33,313 nt of DNA, taken from NCBI GenBank assembly GCA_019677205.1, contig JAAMXY010001165.1, forward strand, positions 5,107 to 38,419, given 5' to 3'. Shown in pieces: positions 20,886 through 30,963 of this stretch (its first letter is position 1; each line of letters starts with the position of its first letter). Under the pieces are notes generated by a model. It made no database searches. It was not told the DNA's origin and saw nothing but the letters and a program-made list of their open reading frames with translations. A program made the translations under genes and the position numbers. The DNA is from Pinguiococcus pyrenoidosus (taxonomy: Eukaryota > Sar > Pinguiophyceae > Pinguiochrysidales > Pinguiochrysidaceae).

Positions 20886-23800
20886 ATGGCGGACGACCAG
20901 GAGCACAGCAACAGCATCTTGTACGTACGTGGCCGGCCTCTGCAGAGTCCCAATTGTTCTCACCAGGCCATTGCAGGAGGAAGAAAAGCAGTATCTTCCT
21001 GCCGCCGGCAGATGTATATAAGCGGGAGGCGCAGCAGGCGATGCGCCATGCCTTCTTCCCCATCGAGCGCCAGACGGGGCCTCGGGTGGTGCCGTCGGGC
21101 GCGGGGAGCAAGTCGCTCAGCCTGCCGCCGAGGGATGGGACGGGCGACCCGGACGACATCGAGACGAGTCTGAGCCAGATGCAGGGCCGGCGCATCAGCT
21201 GCACGCCGCGCGGCTCTCTTGCCAGCTTACGCTCGGTGGTGGGCGGCGCCCGCGCGTCGCTCGCGTGGTACAACCTTCACCTGACGCTGAAGCAGAGGGA
21301 CGGAAGCCTCCGGACGCTGCTCAACAAGACCTCCGGCCACCTGATCCCTGGCAAGCTGATGGCCATCATGGGCCCCACGGGATGCGGCAAGACGTCCCTG
21401 CTCAACGCCCTGGCCGGCCGGCTCGTCTACAGCAAGCGGCTTGAATACTCGGGGGAGATCGTGCTGAACGGGCGCATCCGTGACGAAGACGACTTCAAGA
21501 AGCGCACCGCCTATGTGATGCAGGACGATGTCCTGTACTCCTTCCTGACCGTCCGCGAGACCATCCTCACGGCAGCGACCCTCGCGCTCCCACCGCACGT
21601 GTCCGACGAGTTCAAGGCCAATCTGACAAAGGAGATCATGCAGCTGCTGGGACTCACCGCCGTCGCCGACACCATCATCGGCAACGAGCAGATCCGAGGG
21701 GTCAGCGGGGGGGAGAGGAAGCGGGTGCACATCGGCTCCGAGCTCATCACGTCGCCCATGGCCGTCTTCCTCGATGAGCCGACGTCTGGACTCGACAGCT
21801 TCCAGGCGCTCAGCGTGGTGGAGTGCTTGAGCGCCCTGGCGGAGACTGGCCGCAGCGTCGTCTCTGTGATCCACCAGCCACGGGCCGTTATCTTCGAAAT
21901 GGTTGACACGCTGCTGCTGATAAGCAAGGGCGAAGTCGTGTACTTTGGCCCATGCGACGCCGCGAAAACGTATTTTGAGTCGCTGAGATACATTTGTCCG
22001 GCCTACCACAACCCGGCGGACTTCTTCCTTGATCTTATCAGCCTTGACAGCCGAGCCGAGTCGTTGAAGGACACCAGCGAGAAGAGGAGAGACCGGATCG
22101 CCAAGGCATGGAAAGAGAGGACGGTGGGGCGGGGCATGACCGCGCTGTCGTCGAGTCTTGTGGCAGCCGGGAGGGGGAATCTCCCCAACCTCTCGAAGGT
22201 CCGCTCCAGGGACTTTGCCCAGAGGCAGAAGAGATGGTTCACTCGCTTTCAGCTGCTGTACTGGCGGTCCGTGATCCAGACGATTCGCAACAGGAGAGTC
22301 TTGGTGGTGAAGGTGGGCATCGCCGTCATCGTCGGCCTGAGTCTGCTGATCCTGTACAACGAGCTCGAGTACACCGAAGAAAAGATACAGGATCGCATCT
22401 CGCTGCTCTTCTTCCTGACCCTGAACCAGTTCGCGGGGACGGCCTTCAATGTGGTGCAAATTTTTGGCCTGGAGAAGGCCATCGTCATGCGGGAGTATGC
22501 GTCGTCAAGGTACGGCATGGGCGCATACTTCCTCGCCAAGTATATCAGTGAGCTCCCGACGAACCTGCTGGGACCCTGCATTCTCGGGAACATGGTGTAC
22601 TGGGGCTCGAACTTGAATCCGGATGTCACCAGATTTTGGGGGTTCCTGGGGATCGTCTTCCTGAACAACGCCACGGGAGCCTCGTTTGGCATGTTTGTAT
22701 CATCTTTGACGCACAGCCAGCAGATTGCCACGGCCACGGTTTTGCCAGTGATTCTCATTCTGATGCTGTTTGGCGGCTTCTACATCAAGACGGAGAACAT
22801 ACCCACGTGGATCTCTTGGGTGCGCTACATCTCCCCCATGAGTTGGTGCTTCCAGGCGCTTCTGGCCAACGAGCTGAGAGGAACGACCTTTGATTGCGAA
22901 GAGCTGGGTCCTCCGTGCCAGATTACGGGGGAGCAGGTGCTCGAGGAATGGGGCTTTGAGGATGCGTCCACGTCCGAAGGCTGCCTGTATCTCGCTTTGC
23001 TGATGATCGGCTTGTCTTTCGGGGCGTACTGGGCCCTCGTCGCGACGGCGACGAAGTACCTGCATCCGAAGCGCTCTCTCGTTTCGGTCGAGTCGGTTCT
23101 CAGCGATGACGAAAAGTCAGGGCCAACATCCGGTACTGCGACAAAGGCTGGAACGGGTCCTGGAAGTGGAACTGGAGGGGATTCCAAGGTTCTCGTCAAG
23201 CCGGCGGCAAGACCCGAAAGGAGCGAGGAAGAGGAAGAGCAAGAGCAAGAGGATCCGTACTCAACGGGGATCGATCCGCTTCACAGTCGGCAGGACTACC
23301 AGCAGCTGAGAAAGAGTGCCATCGCGAGGGAAGTGAAGTCGGCGATCGACGGTGTGCTGGATCGGGGCAGCATTCCGAATGGCCTGGGCATGGAAGAATT
23401 CATCAGCACGGTCCGGGACGCCGACGCGGATCCCTCATTGACAGGAGGGGTCGCAAGGCTCTTCCCGGTCGCTTCCGCAGAAAAGAACTCCCACGCCAGT
23501 GTGTCTGACCCCGAGAAGCCCCCGCGGCGCCTACCATCCATGATACCGGGAGAGTCGAAAGACGCCAAGGAAGCTGCGGCAGCAGCCGTCCTTATGAGGG
23601 TGCACAGCAACGATACGCGCTGTACAAGCCCCGGATCGCCCGTGATCGAGGTCACGCAAGCCGACGAACTCGATCTGCGGTCCTTTGCGCCAGCCAGAAG
23701 CGAACTGGTCTCGGGCTCCAAAGAGGTGCCCACCTTGGGAGAGATCGAAGGCACGAGCGAGGCCTCCGGCTCCAAAGAGGTATCCGGCTCGAAAGAGGTA

Positions 23801-24016
23801 TCCGCCTCGAAAGAGGTATCCGGCTCGAAAGAGGCCCCCGCCTCGTTCTTGGGTCCTCACAGCCTGGGCGAGGAGGACGATGACCACGACGACACGCACG
23901 ACCTTGACATCGAATCCGTTGCCGTCGCCGAGACGAACCCGAGAAGTTCGGGCAATATGCTGAACCTGGTGGACACTTTGCGCCACATGGTCGGCGCCCC
24001 ACACAAAAGAGACTGA
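20886..24016 (+). CDS. ABCG-family half-transporter with long C-terminal tail
   Basis: Two exons, 20886-20920 and 20977-24016, encode 1024 residues; the 56-nt intron (GTACGT...TTGCAG) joins MADDQEHSNSIL to RKKSSIFLPP in phase 2. ABCG proteins pump lipids and other hydrophobic compounds across membranes as dimers. The order nucleotide-binding domain then membrane domain is ABCG-type: Walker A GPTGCGKT 144-151, signature VSGGE 254-258, Walker B VFLDEP 275-280 with the family's TSGLDS, and H-loop His311 (IHQPR). Six hydrophobic segments lie about 455-705, with the Cys-bearing extracellular loop (TTFDCEELGPPCQ, about 648-660) between the last two, as in White/ABCG2 proteins. The tail beyond about 711 (over 300 residues) is hydrophilic, rich in Ser, Glu and Lys, with a hexapeptide repeat; half-transporters normally end soon after the last helix. 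An unspliced start at ATG 21041 is the alternative. Confidence 0.9.
23711..23836 (+). repeat. 18-bp coding repeat (SGSKEV hexapeptides)
   Basis: Four tandem 18-base units (23765-23782, 23783-23800, 23801-23818, 23819-23836) plus one separate unit at 23711-23728 encode SGSKEV or near variants in the ABCG tail. Units differ by one to three bases (for example CTCC/CTCG and CCGG/CCGC), which suggests recent slippage or unequal exchange. Confidence 0.92.
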
Positions 24017-24457
24017 GAGCTAGACGTGTCATCAACGGCCCAGATAGGTACAGGATTCACAATGCAAACAGAACAACGATTCCAAAATCTTCGTCTTTCG
24101 TCTGCGTCTTCATCTTCCATTGGCTTCGCCGCTCATCGCAGTTCGTGGCAAGGCATTCTTCCCCTCTTCTCTCTGAGCACTGCCCTCAAGGGAAAGAGAG
24201 AGACAGCAGGACGGCTGACTTCGACGCGCCGCACGAGGGTTCTTTTCGCCTCTCAAGTCAGAGAATGAAGCAAGCGTCGTCTCCCGTGTCTCGGGAGCCC
24301 CTCTCTGTCCACTCTTGAAGATACGCCAAACCTGCGGAAGTGCCTTTGGATCGACGCCAAAGGAGAGAAACTGGACAAAACACGGCGGAGCGCACAGCAA
24401 GTGTGTACATATGTCCTGCAGTGCGAAGCTTCAAAAATCGCCGTCGACTCTCCGGCT
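24017..24457. other. Convergent 3' region with no gene seen
   Basis: These 441 bases lie between the ABCG stop and the stop of the small minus-strand gene. They are less GC-rich than the coding parts, with C/T-rich patches (about 24090-24118). Short frames on both strands show no family features. This is most simply two 3' UTRs. Confidence 0.4.
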
Positions 24458-24664
24458 CTAGACGTTCTTGCACAGCAAATCCTTGACCGCTGGCTGCGCT
24501 AAACCCTTCTTTACGACGTCCTGAAGCAACCTGAGGCGGCGCAGCATGAGGGAAACGCGTTGTGAAGCACGAGCGCAGGGCGCGTACCTCGTCTCTCGCA
24601 ACAGCATGATCATCAGGCTGACCACCCCGAGGGACAGCAGCACCGACAAGAACTGCGCTATCAT
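24458..24664 (-). CDS. Tiny single-helix membrane protein, unknown function
   Basis: Two exons, 24664-24588 and 24530-24458, give 49 residues. The 57-nt intron has a good donor (GAG|GTACGC) and acceptor (GCCTCAG|G); because 57 is a multiple of three and has no stop, the unspliced frame also reads through to give 68 residues. Spliced, the protein is an N-terminal hydrophobic helix (about 4-22, IAQFLSVLLSLGVVSLMIM), an Arg/Glu-bearing joint (LLRETRLL), an amphipathic segment with DVVKKGLAQP and a Cys/Lys end (LLCKNV). I do not recognise it. The clean helix, short tail and intron typical of its neighbours argue for a real gene; the small size is the main doubt. It is divergent from POC16/WDR90 and could sit in an organelle or ER membrane. 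Confidence 0.55.
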   Translation of the reverse strand: MIAQFLSVLLSLGVVSLMIMLLRETRYAPCARASQRVSLMLRRLRLLQDVVKKGLAQPAVKDLLCKNV

Positions 24665-24971
24665 ATCTAGGCTACAGCGGTGCTAGCGACGCCAAGCGAC
24701 GCCCAACTCCGTCTTCGCGACTCTTGTGCGCGCGTAGCACAGCGAAACAGGGCTCGGTGGAAGAGTTGAGACAGACGGAAGCTCCGGGGGAATTCGGAAA
24801 CCAAAAACCAACCGGCTGCTGGACGGTTTCGATTTCCCCCGGTCTACACCAATGAAGAGACCAGGAGGCTCCAAAGAGTACAGCAGTACCAGCCCCAGAT
24901 CTCCCGCCCTTTCCTCGTTTGAATTCCGGCAGAACGGCACAGGTCTGTAGAACACGTCTCCGCCGCGCGCG
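24665..24971. promoter_or_regulatory. Divergent intergenic region upstream of POC16/WDR90
   Basis: These 307 bases separate the starts of the small membrane protein (minus) and POC16/WDR90 (plus), and should serve both. I see no TATA box or clear repeat. The role is inferred from layout. Confidence 0.35.
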
Positions 24972-27900
24972 ATGAAGAACGCGCCGTCGTGGCAGTCGCC
25001 ACTGGTGCCCGTGTTCCGCCTCTGCGGAGTGGACAAAGGCGCCGGCCCGTGGCCCAACGCCACGTCCAAAGGAGATGTGCGCCGGGAGATCGACAAGACG
25101 CTTGGGCGCTCTGTCCTAAGCATCCGAGGCCGCGTGAGCGCCGCCAACTTCCTCAAGCTGCCTCGCGAAGGATCCTCTCTGAAGTTGACGGGCCACTGGC
25201 TGTATATGGAGCTCCGAAGAGCCGGCGCGGTGGCGACCATCCACGTCGACTTGAAGGCGGAGGCGCGGCAGAGCTTCCGCGTCAGCGTGAGCACGCTATT
25301 CACGGAGGTGGCGATCGTGGGCAATGCCCTGAAGCTTCCCTGGCCAGAGCTGGCCGAGCCCAAGGGCTGGGTGGTGCTTCGGCTGAACTTGAGCAGGCTC
25401 CTGAAGGCCTTCGCGCCGGCGGTCGGCCCCTTCGTCCACACGCTTGGAGTGACTCTGGGCGCCAACCTCCGGGTACGGGACGTGTTCACCTCCAGCAACC
25501 GATACGACGCCGACAGCCCGCCCGAGAAGCTCCGGAGCACGTGCGCCAGGACGGCCCTGGCTTGGGTAGATGTGCCGGCGGAAATTGGAGCCGACGCGGA
25601 CTTGGATCGGCCGCCACCGAGCAGGGATTCGGAGGCCCCCCAACCGGCGAACGACGCACAGGTGGGATCGGCGAAGAGCGCAGTGCGTAGAGAGCACTGT
25701 CAAAGCCGAGGGAGACGCTCCTTACCGCGGGTCCTTTTGCTCAGCAGGTTTCGAACAACAGCTTCGAACGGATGCTAGACCAGCCGGCGAGCATGACCGA
25801 GTCTCGACTGCTGTCTGATGGCGAGCCAGCCTTCTGGGCAGACGTGCAGGCCCTGCAGAAATTGCTCACCGCCGGGGTCCCCTGGGGCACCGCCTCCATG
25901 GAGCCTGCGTCCAGCGACACGGGCGATCCCTGGTCGGCGGCTGCGACGGAAGCCAGTTCGGCGCAGCCTGCTCCCGGCGTGGATTCTCCAGTGTCCGGGC
26001 CTCCCACTGTCGAGCTGCCCACGCCGGATGCGCTCCTCAAGTCGCGAGAGAAGGTGCCGGTGCCCACGCCACAGACGGCGCCGAGGCCGACGCGAAGTGC
26101 CGCAAAGCGGAAGGACGCCGGAAGCTCCACGCGGCCCAGCCCCTATGCACAGAGCCCAAAGTTTGACCACTTGCCGCTGGATGAGGAGCAGGGTCTGCGA
26201 CTGTCGCGTGTCATCGGCTTCTCTGAGAGCACGGGAGCCGCTTGGATCCGGTCGCCACCGCAGTGGGAATCCATCGAAGCAGCGTCCGCCGCGGAGCTTG
26301 TCGTCTTTCCCTGCGACAAGATGTTGATAGCGCAGACGCTCCAGAGCGGTGACGGCAGCAGCATCGCCGCCAACAGCATGCAGCAGGTGTTCCGCGGCCA
26401 CGCTGCCCCAATCTCCATCCTGAAGGCAAACGAAGATCACACCGTCCTTCTGACGGCGCAAGCGACAGACGGGCTGTGCTTCCTCTGGGGCCAAAGCCCC
26501 AGGAATGACTCGTCAAGCTCACCGTCGAGGCTGCGGAAGATCTGCCAGTGGACCCCACATGCGAACGGCCTGGATTGTGCAGCGTTCTCCAGCGGAACGG
26601 AGATGGTCGTCACGGCGGGCCTGGATGGAAACCGCAGGAGCCAGATAATCGTTTGGGGCGTCCAAGGCCTAATCTCCGCCGCAAAGGTACACCAGCCGGC
26701 GAACGCTTCGAAGGCAATCCTCCTGTAGCTTCTTCCCTCCTTCCTAATGTCCGTCTCCTTCCCTTTGCACCAATGGGGTGGTGATCTGCAGACGAAGCGG
26801 CCTGGCGCTGCGGTGGACAGGGCGATTGTCGCTCGCCAAGTGAGCGACTTCGACATCAAGGAGATCTGCTTCTCGCCCTGGGAGCCGCTTCGGCTCGTGT
26901 CTTGTGGCCGTGAGAATGTGCGCTTCTGGCGAATAAAGAGGCGGCATCTCCCAGCCTGTCCGGCCATTCTGCAGATGAATGCGAGGGACGCAATCCTAAC
27001 CGGGATCGGCTTCTCCACCATGCCAGACACGAAGACCTCCAAAAAGCTGCAGCTCGTCCTGGTCACGACGTCCACAGGAACCCTGCTGCAGATCGACTAT
27101 CGCTCGCGGGAGGTTCTCTCCGTGATGCACCTTCACAGCGGCCCGATCACGAGTTTCTTCGTCGGGAAGAGCTACGCGGTCACCGGATCGGAGGACAGCT
27201 ACCTCCGCGTGTGGCCACTGGAGTTCACGGACTTCCTGCTGGAAGCGAAGCACAACGGCGATCCCGTCCAGGGAATCGCCGTGTCCTTGGACGAGACTTT
27301 GGTCCTCGTGACCACCTCGGCGACGATTGGAGTGCTCAACGTCGGGACGCAGGAGTACAGAACGAGCGTGCGGAGTCACCGAGCGGCCGTTACGAGCATC
27401 GCGATACACGAGCACGAGGATCTCGTCGCCACCTCAGGGGAGGACTCGACGATTCGGATCTGGAAGATCGAGGACGGCACGCAGATGTACGAGTTCACCT
27501 GCCACGAGGATACCCCTGTGGCGCTCGCATTCATGCCATCGGCGGAATCCCTCGTGCTGGCTTGCGGCTTCGACAGCGGTTACATTCGCTGCTTCGACGT
27601 GCCAAGCACGGCAATGCTCTGCGATCGCAGCATTCTAAAAGAAACGAGCGTCGACCCTCAAGGCAGGGGGGGCCACTCATTCCCGGTGGTTGACCTAGCT
27701 TTTCGGAAGCGAGGCAGGGAGGAGGGATATTTGGGCGAAGCGTACAGCTTGTTCGTTGGGTTTCTCAACGGGACCATTGGCGTCTTCAGCATTGAAAGAC
27801 GAACAGGAGGGGCCGATGCTGACGGCGGTCCAGCGTGGGATTTCCAGCTGGCGAAGCTTGCAGCGTCCGGAAGCAGCCCACAGGAGTTCCCAACGCTCGG

Positions 27901-30900
27901 ATTCGATGTCAACGAGGAAGGAACGCTGCTGGCGCTTCTTCGTGGGAAAGTGGACCACAAGGTAGGTCTCGAGCCCGAGGGCTGCTCTCTTTGGCTGCCC
28001 TGTTCGCGATGCTCATCCGCTCATCGGCTCATCCGCTCATCCACGCGCAACTGCAGGCGGCGGACGGCATCGCTTGCTTCGAGGCCATGATATACTCCAC
28101 ACCGAAGATGACGCTGGACTCGGCTGTTGATCTCAGGAACCCGTCGGACCAGTCCTCTGAGCTCGCCGACGCCAGCCCGTCGCCCACCATCCACTTCCAC
28201 AACTCGGATGTGTACGTGAGCCTAGCTGGTAAAGTCTTCGTCCTCAAGGCTTGCAGCCGGGCGCGCAGCGAGGTTCCCCTGCCCTTTTTATCCGCGGACA
28301 CAGCCACGACTACGAGCGGCGCCAGCCCAAGGACGTACAGCGGGCTGCGAACGTACTCTCTGATCGCCCCGGTCAAGGCGCACCTGGCCCAGCTGGAGCC
28401 CTCTGGACGCGCCTGGATCGCCTCCTGTGCTTCGAAGAGCGGAGGAACCGACGTCATGAGCAGCATTGCGCTGTTTCACATGAGACCTGGCGCCAGCCGG
28501 GTCACAACCGACGCAAAGGTAAGAAGCCCGCTCTCTTGCCAAAGCAGCGCAAGCGTTTTCCCGCTGACCACCCACCTTGATGCGTTTCGTACATTAACTC
28601 TTTGCCTTTCTCCCTGCTCCTTTTCCCTCGACAAGGTTTATGAAGAGCACTACACATCGGTGACGACACTTGCCTTCGACAAGCGTGTCGGCTTGAGCGG
28701 CGGCAAGGCCAGGGGAGTCGCCGTGAGCGCAGACGCGAGCGGCTCAATCCTGGTTTGGGAAACGGAGTTGTTCACAGGCGACGAGAGCCATCACCCCCAG
28801 TGTATGGCCACTCCATCGATGCAAGAGGAGGCCGCGAAGCATGAGGGAGTCGTGGAGCAGGAGAGGGTTCTTGAGCACATCGCACAAGCCGCCCGCAGCC
28901 TCCCCGCAGATCCCATTCCCACAGATTCCATGGACATCTTGAGCATGGACGAAAGGTCGATGGAGGGAATCCCGGCTTCCGACCACGACTTCCTTGCGGC
29001 CTTCCGGCAAGAAAGCCGTGCACGCGAAGGCCCGCAGAGCCATTCGCCGCTGCGGACATCGCACCAGGAGCTGGAGGATTCGTTACTGCAGGCAGCGATC
29101 ACTTCAATTGTCGGCAGCGAAGCGGGAAGCAGTGCGAAGTCCTATGAACCGACGGCGCCCCCATTTCAAAGCGCCGTGAAGGCGGAAGTCGGGGACCTGG
29201 GTGAGAACCGAGATATCGGCGCCGGGTTGGCACCTTCTGGAAGTCGTAGCGACGCCAACTTCAATGGAAATGCGACGACCGAGGAAGACCTCCGAGCCTT
29301 TGGAGATCCGCCCCTCCCAGCGCAAGAAGTTCCGGTCGAAAGTACAGGTGCCACGCAAGCGCCTTCGCCACCGATGGAACACCCTCTGGAATTGGTGCAA
29401 CGGAAGGCCGGCACCGCGGTGGAGTCTTATGCGGTTCCTCCTGAAGGAGATCAAGACGCCGAGGGTGCTCCGAAAGCGCCCGCTGCGGACGGTGCCAATC
29501 TCGAGAACCTCCTGACTTCACTCATTGCGACGCTCCACACGGAAGAAGGGGAAAAGGAGTTTCTGAGTCTGGCAAAGCAGCAGGAGGACCTGAACCAGCC
29601 CATTCAGGAGTCCGCGGAGATGCTTGCCGGACGCGTCTGGCCTCGCAAGCTAGAGCGACGTCCTGCCGAGATGCCAGCGCGGCCAGCACGTCCTGCTCCG
29701 CACCAGAAAAAGCCAGAGCGGAACGCGTCCCGGACAGCAGCTCTGCGGTCCGGCCCTCCTGCAACCGGGAAGAAGAGTTCCTTTGTGTGGCTCACCGCAG
29801 CGTCTTCAATAGCCGTGCTGGAGGCAGGTTCCCTCAGGGTGTATCACGTCTCCCACGGGGGCGCCCTCGCCACCACGGTCTCCACCTTCCGTGGACCGTC
29901 CAAGATGGCGGCCGATGTCGCTTCTCGTTTTCTGTGCGTGGCAGCGGAACATACGCGGGAGTTGGCCTTCTTCCAGCTGGACGCGGAAAGTGGTCGCTTT
30001 CGGCACGTCCCCACGGACCTTGATCAGATCGACGAGTTCATCTCGGATGGCGTGAGGGACCTGGCCTTCTCAGCACGTGGAGAGTACCTTGCGATTCTTG
30101 GGCAGTCGAACAGCATCGTGGTCTACCGCGTCACCGAGACCGAGCTGCAGCTCTACGCGTATGACGACGGCGAGGCGGATGCTCGGTCGGGGATCTTATT
30201 CGGCCGCGCAGGTCCCGAGACCTTCCCTCCTTTGCTGGTGTCCACTGAAAAGCGCGTGGCGATTTGGAGAGTGCCCACTGGCCTAGGAGACGCGCACTGG
30301 GCCTGCCTCTTCAAGCTCGAGTTCGAGAGGCACGTGATCGATGCTGACGAATCGCTGACAGCCATGGGTGCGGTGGCGGTGATCAGTGGGAGTGGTCGTG
30401 AAGGCTACCAGATCTTCGTGGGATCCGCCTTGGGCAACCTCACGGTGTACGACAGCCTCGCGGACACGGTGATCCAGTTCAAGACGTCGCAGATCGTGGA
30501 TGCCGGTGTCTCCTCGTTGTGTGCAGCCCGCGGCGAACCCATTGCGGATCTGCCGCCGCCGGCAAGTAGTCGCCCGAGCTTTCAAGTCGCAGAAAGATGC
30601 CGCACGAGTGTTTGCTTGGGCACCGCGGACAATCGCGTCGTGGTCTTCGGCATCGAGGTTTTTCGCGGGAGCTCCGACGATGTCGACGCGCATGCCTGGG
30701 CTCACTGCTCGGCCGATCTCGGCCACATCGTGAGCCCCGGGACGGCAACGGGGAACGAAGCAGCAGCGAGCGCCAGCGGTGTCCGAAGGGTCAGGTGGGC
30801 CCGAGTGCCTGGCGCAAACACGTGTGAGGGCCTGCTCATGGACCATCGCGGCCGGATTGTCTTCGCGGCGGTTGACGAGTCGGATTTTTCCAGGATTGAG

Positions 30901-30921
30901 TTGACGCGACTACTTGACTAG
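24972..30921 (+). CDS. WDR90: POC16/WDR90-type centriole and cilium protein
   Basis: Five exons encode about 1855 residues: 24972-25682, 25748-26686, 26792-27961, 28057-28518 and 28636-30921. All later junctions are phase 0. Exon 1 may instead end at 25661 (CAG|GTGGGA), which removes seven residues. WDR90/POC16 proteins bind microtubules and line the inner wall of centrioles; the human protein has about 1750 residues. Residues 1-205 are a CFA20/DUF667 domain (WQSPLVPVF, SIRGRVSAANFLKLP, LKLTGHWLYMEL, a Trp-led LNLSRLLKAF helix, VRDVFTSSNRY). WD40 repeats run from about 450 to 1140 (for example GSEDSYLRVW and SGEDSTIRIW). A Ser/Glu/Pro-rich disordered stretch spans about 1150-1470 and a second beta-propeller part runs to the end. 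Domain order and length fit the family closely. The stop is 42 nt from the stop of the convergent transporter gene. Confidence 0.9.
28011..28042 (+). repeat. Tandem 8-bp repeat in WDR90 intron 3
   Basis: Four units of GCTCATCC, the second with one change (GCTCATCG), lie 14 bases upstream of the acceptor CTGCAG at 28051-28056, inside the 95-nt intron 27962-28056. Confidence 0.9.
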
Positions 30922-30963
30922 GTCTCTCCACTCTTCCTTCTCTATGCTGCGCGGCAGGAACAT

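Noticed and set aside
20825-20976. Upstream extension of the ABCG frame from a TTG
   Set aside because: It starts at a non-ATG codon and reads through the 56-nt intron. The ATG at 20886 with splicing gives a natural start.
21010-21020. TATATAAG, TATA-like box
   Set aside because: It lies in the coding part of ABCG exon 2 (DVYKR codons), so it is most likely coincidental.
24683-25540. 285-codon minus-strand frame
   Set aside because: It is antisense to the well-supported CFA20/DUF667 exon of WDR90.
27835-28056. Upstream extension of the WDR90 exon 4 frame
   Set aside because: It covers exon 3 in a wrong frame and the intron with the octamer repeat; splicing 27962-28056 keeps phase 0 and the WD40 pattern.
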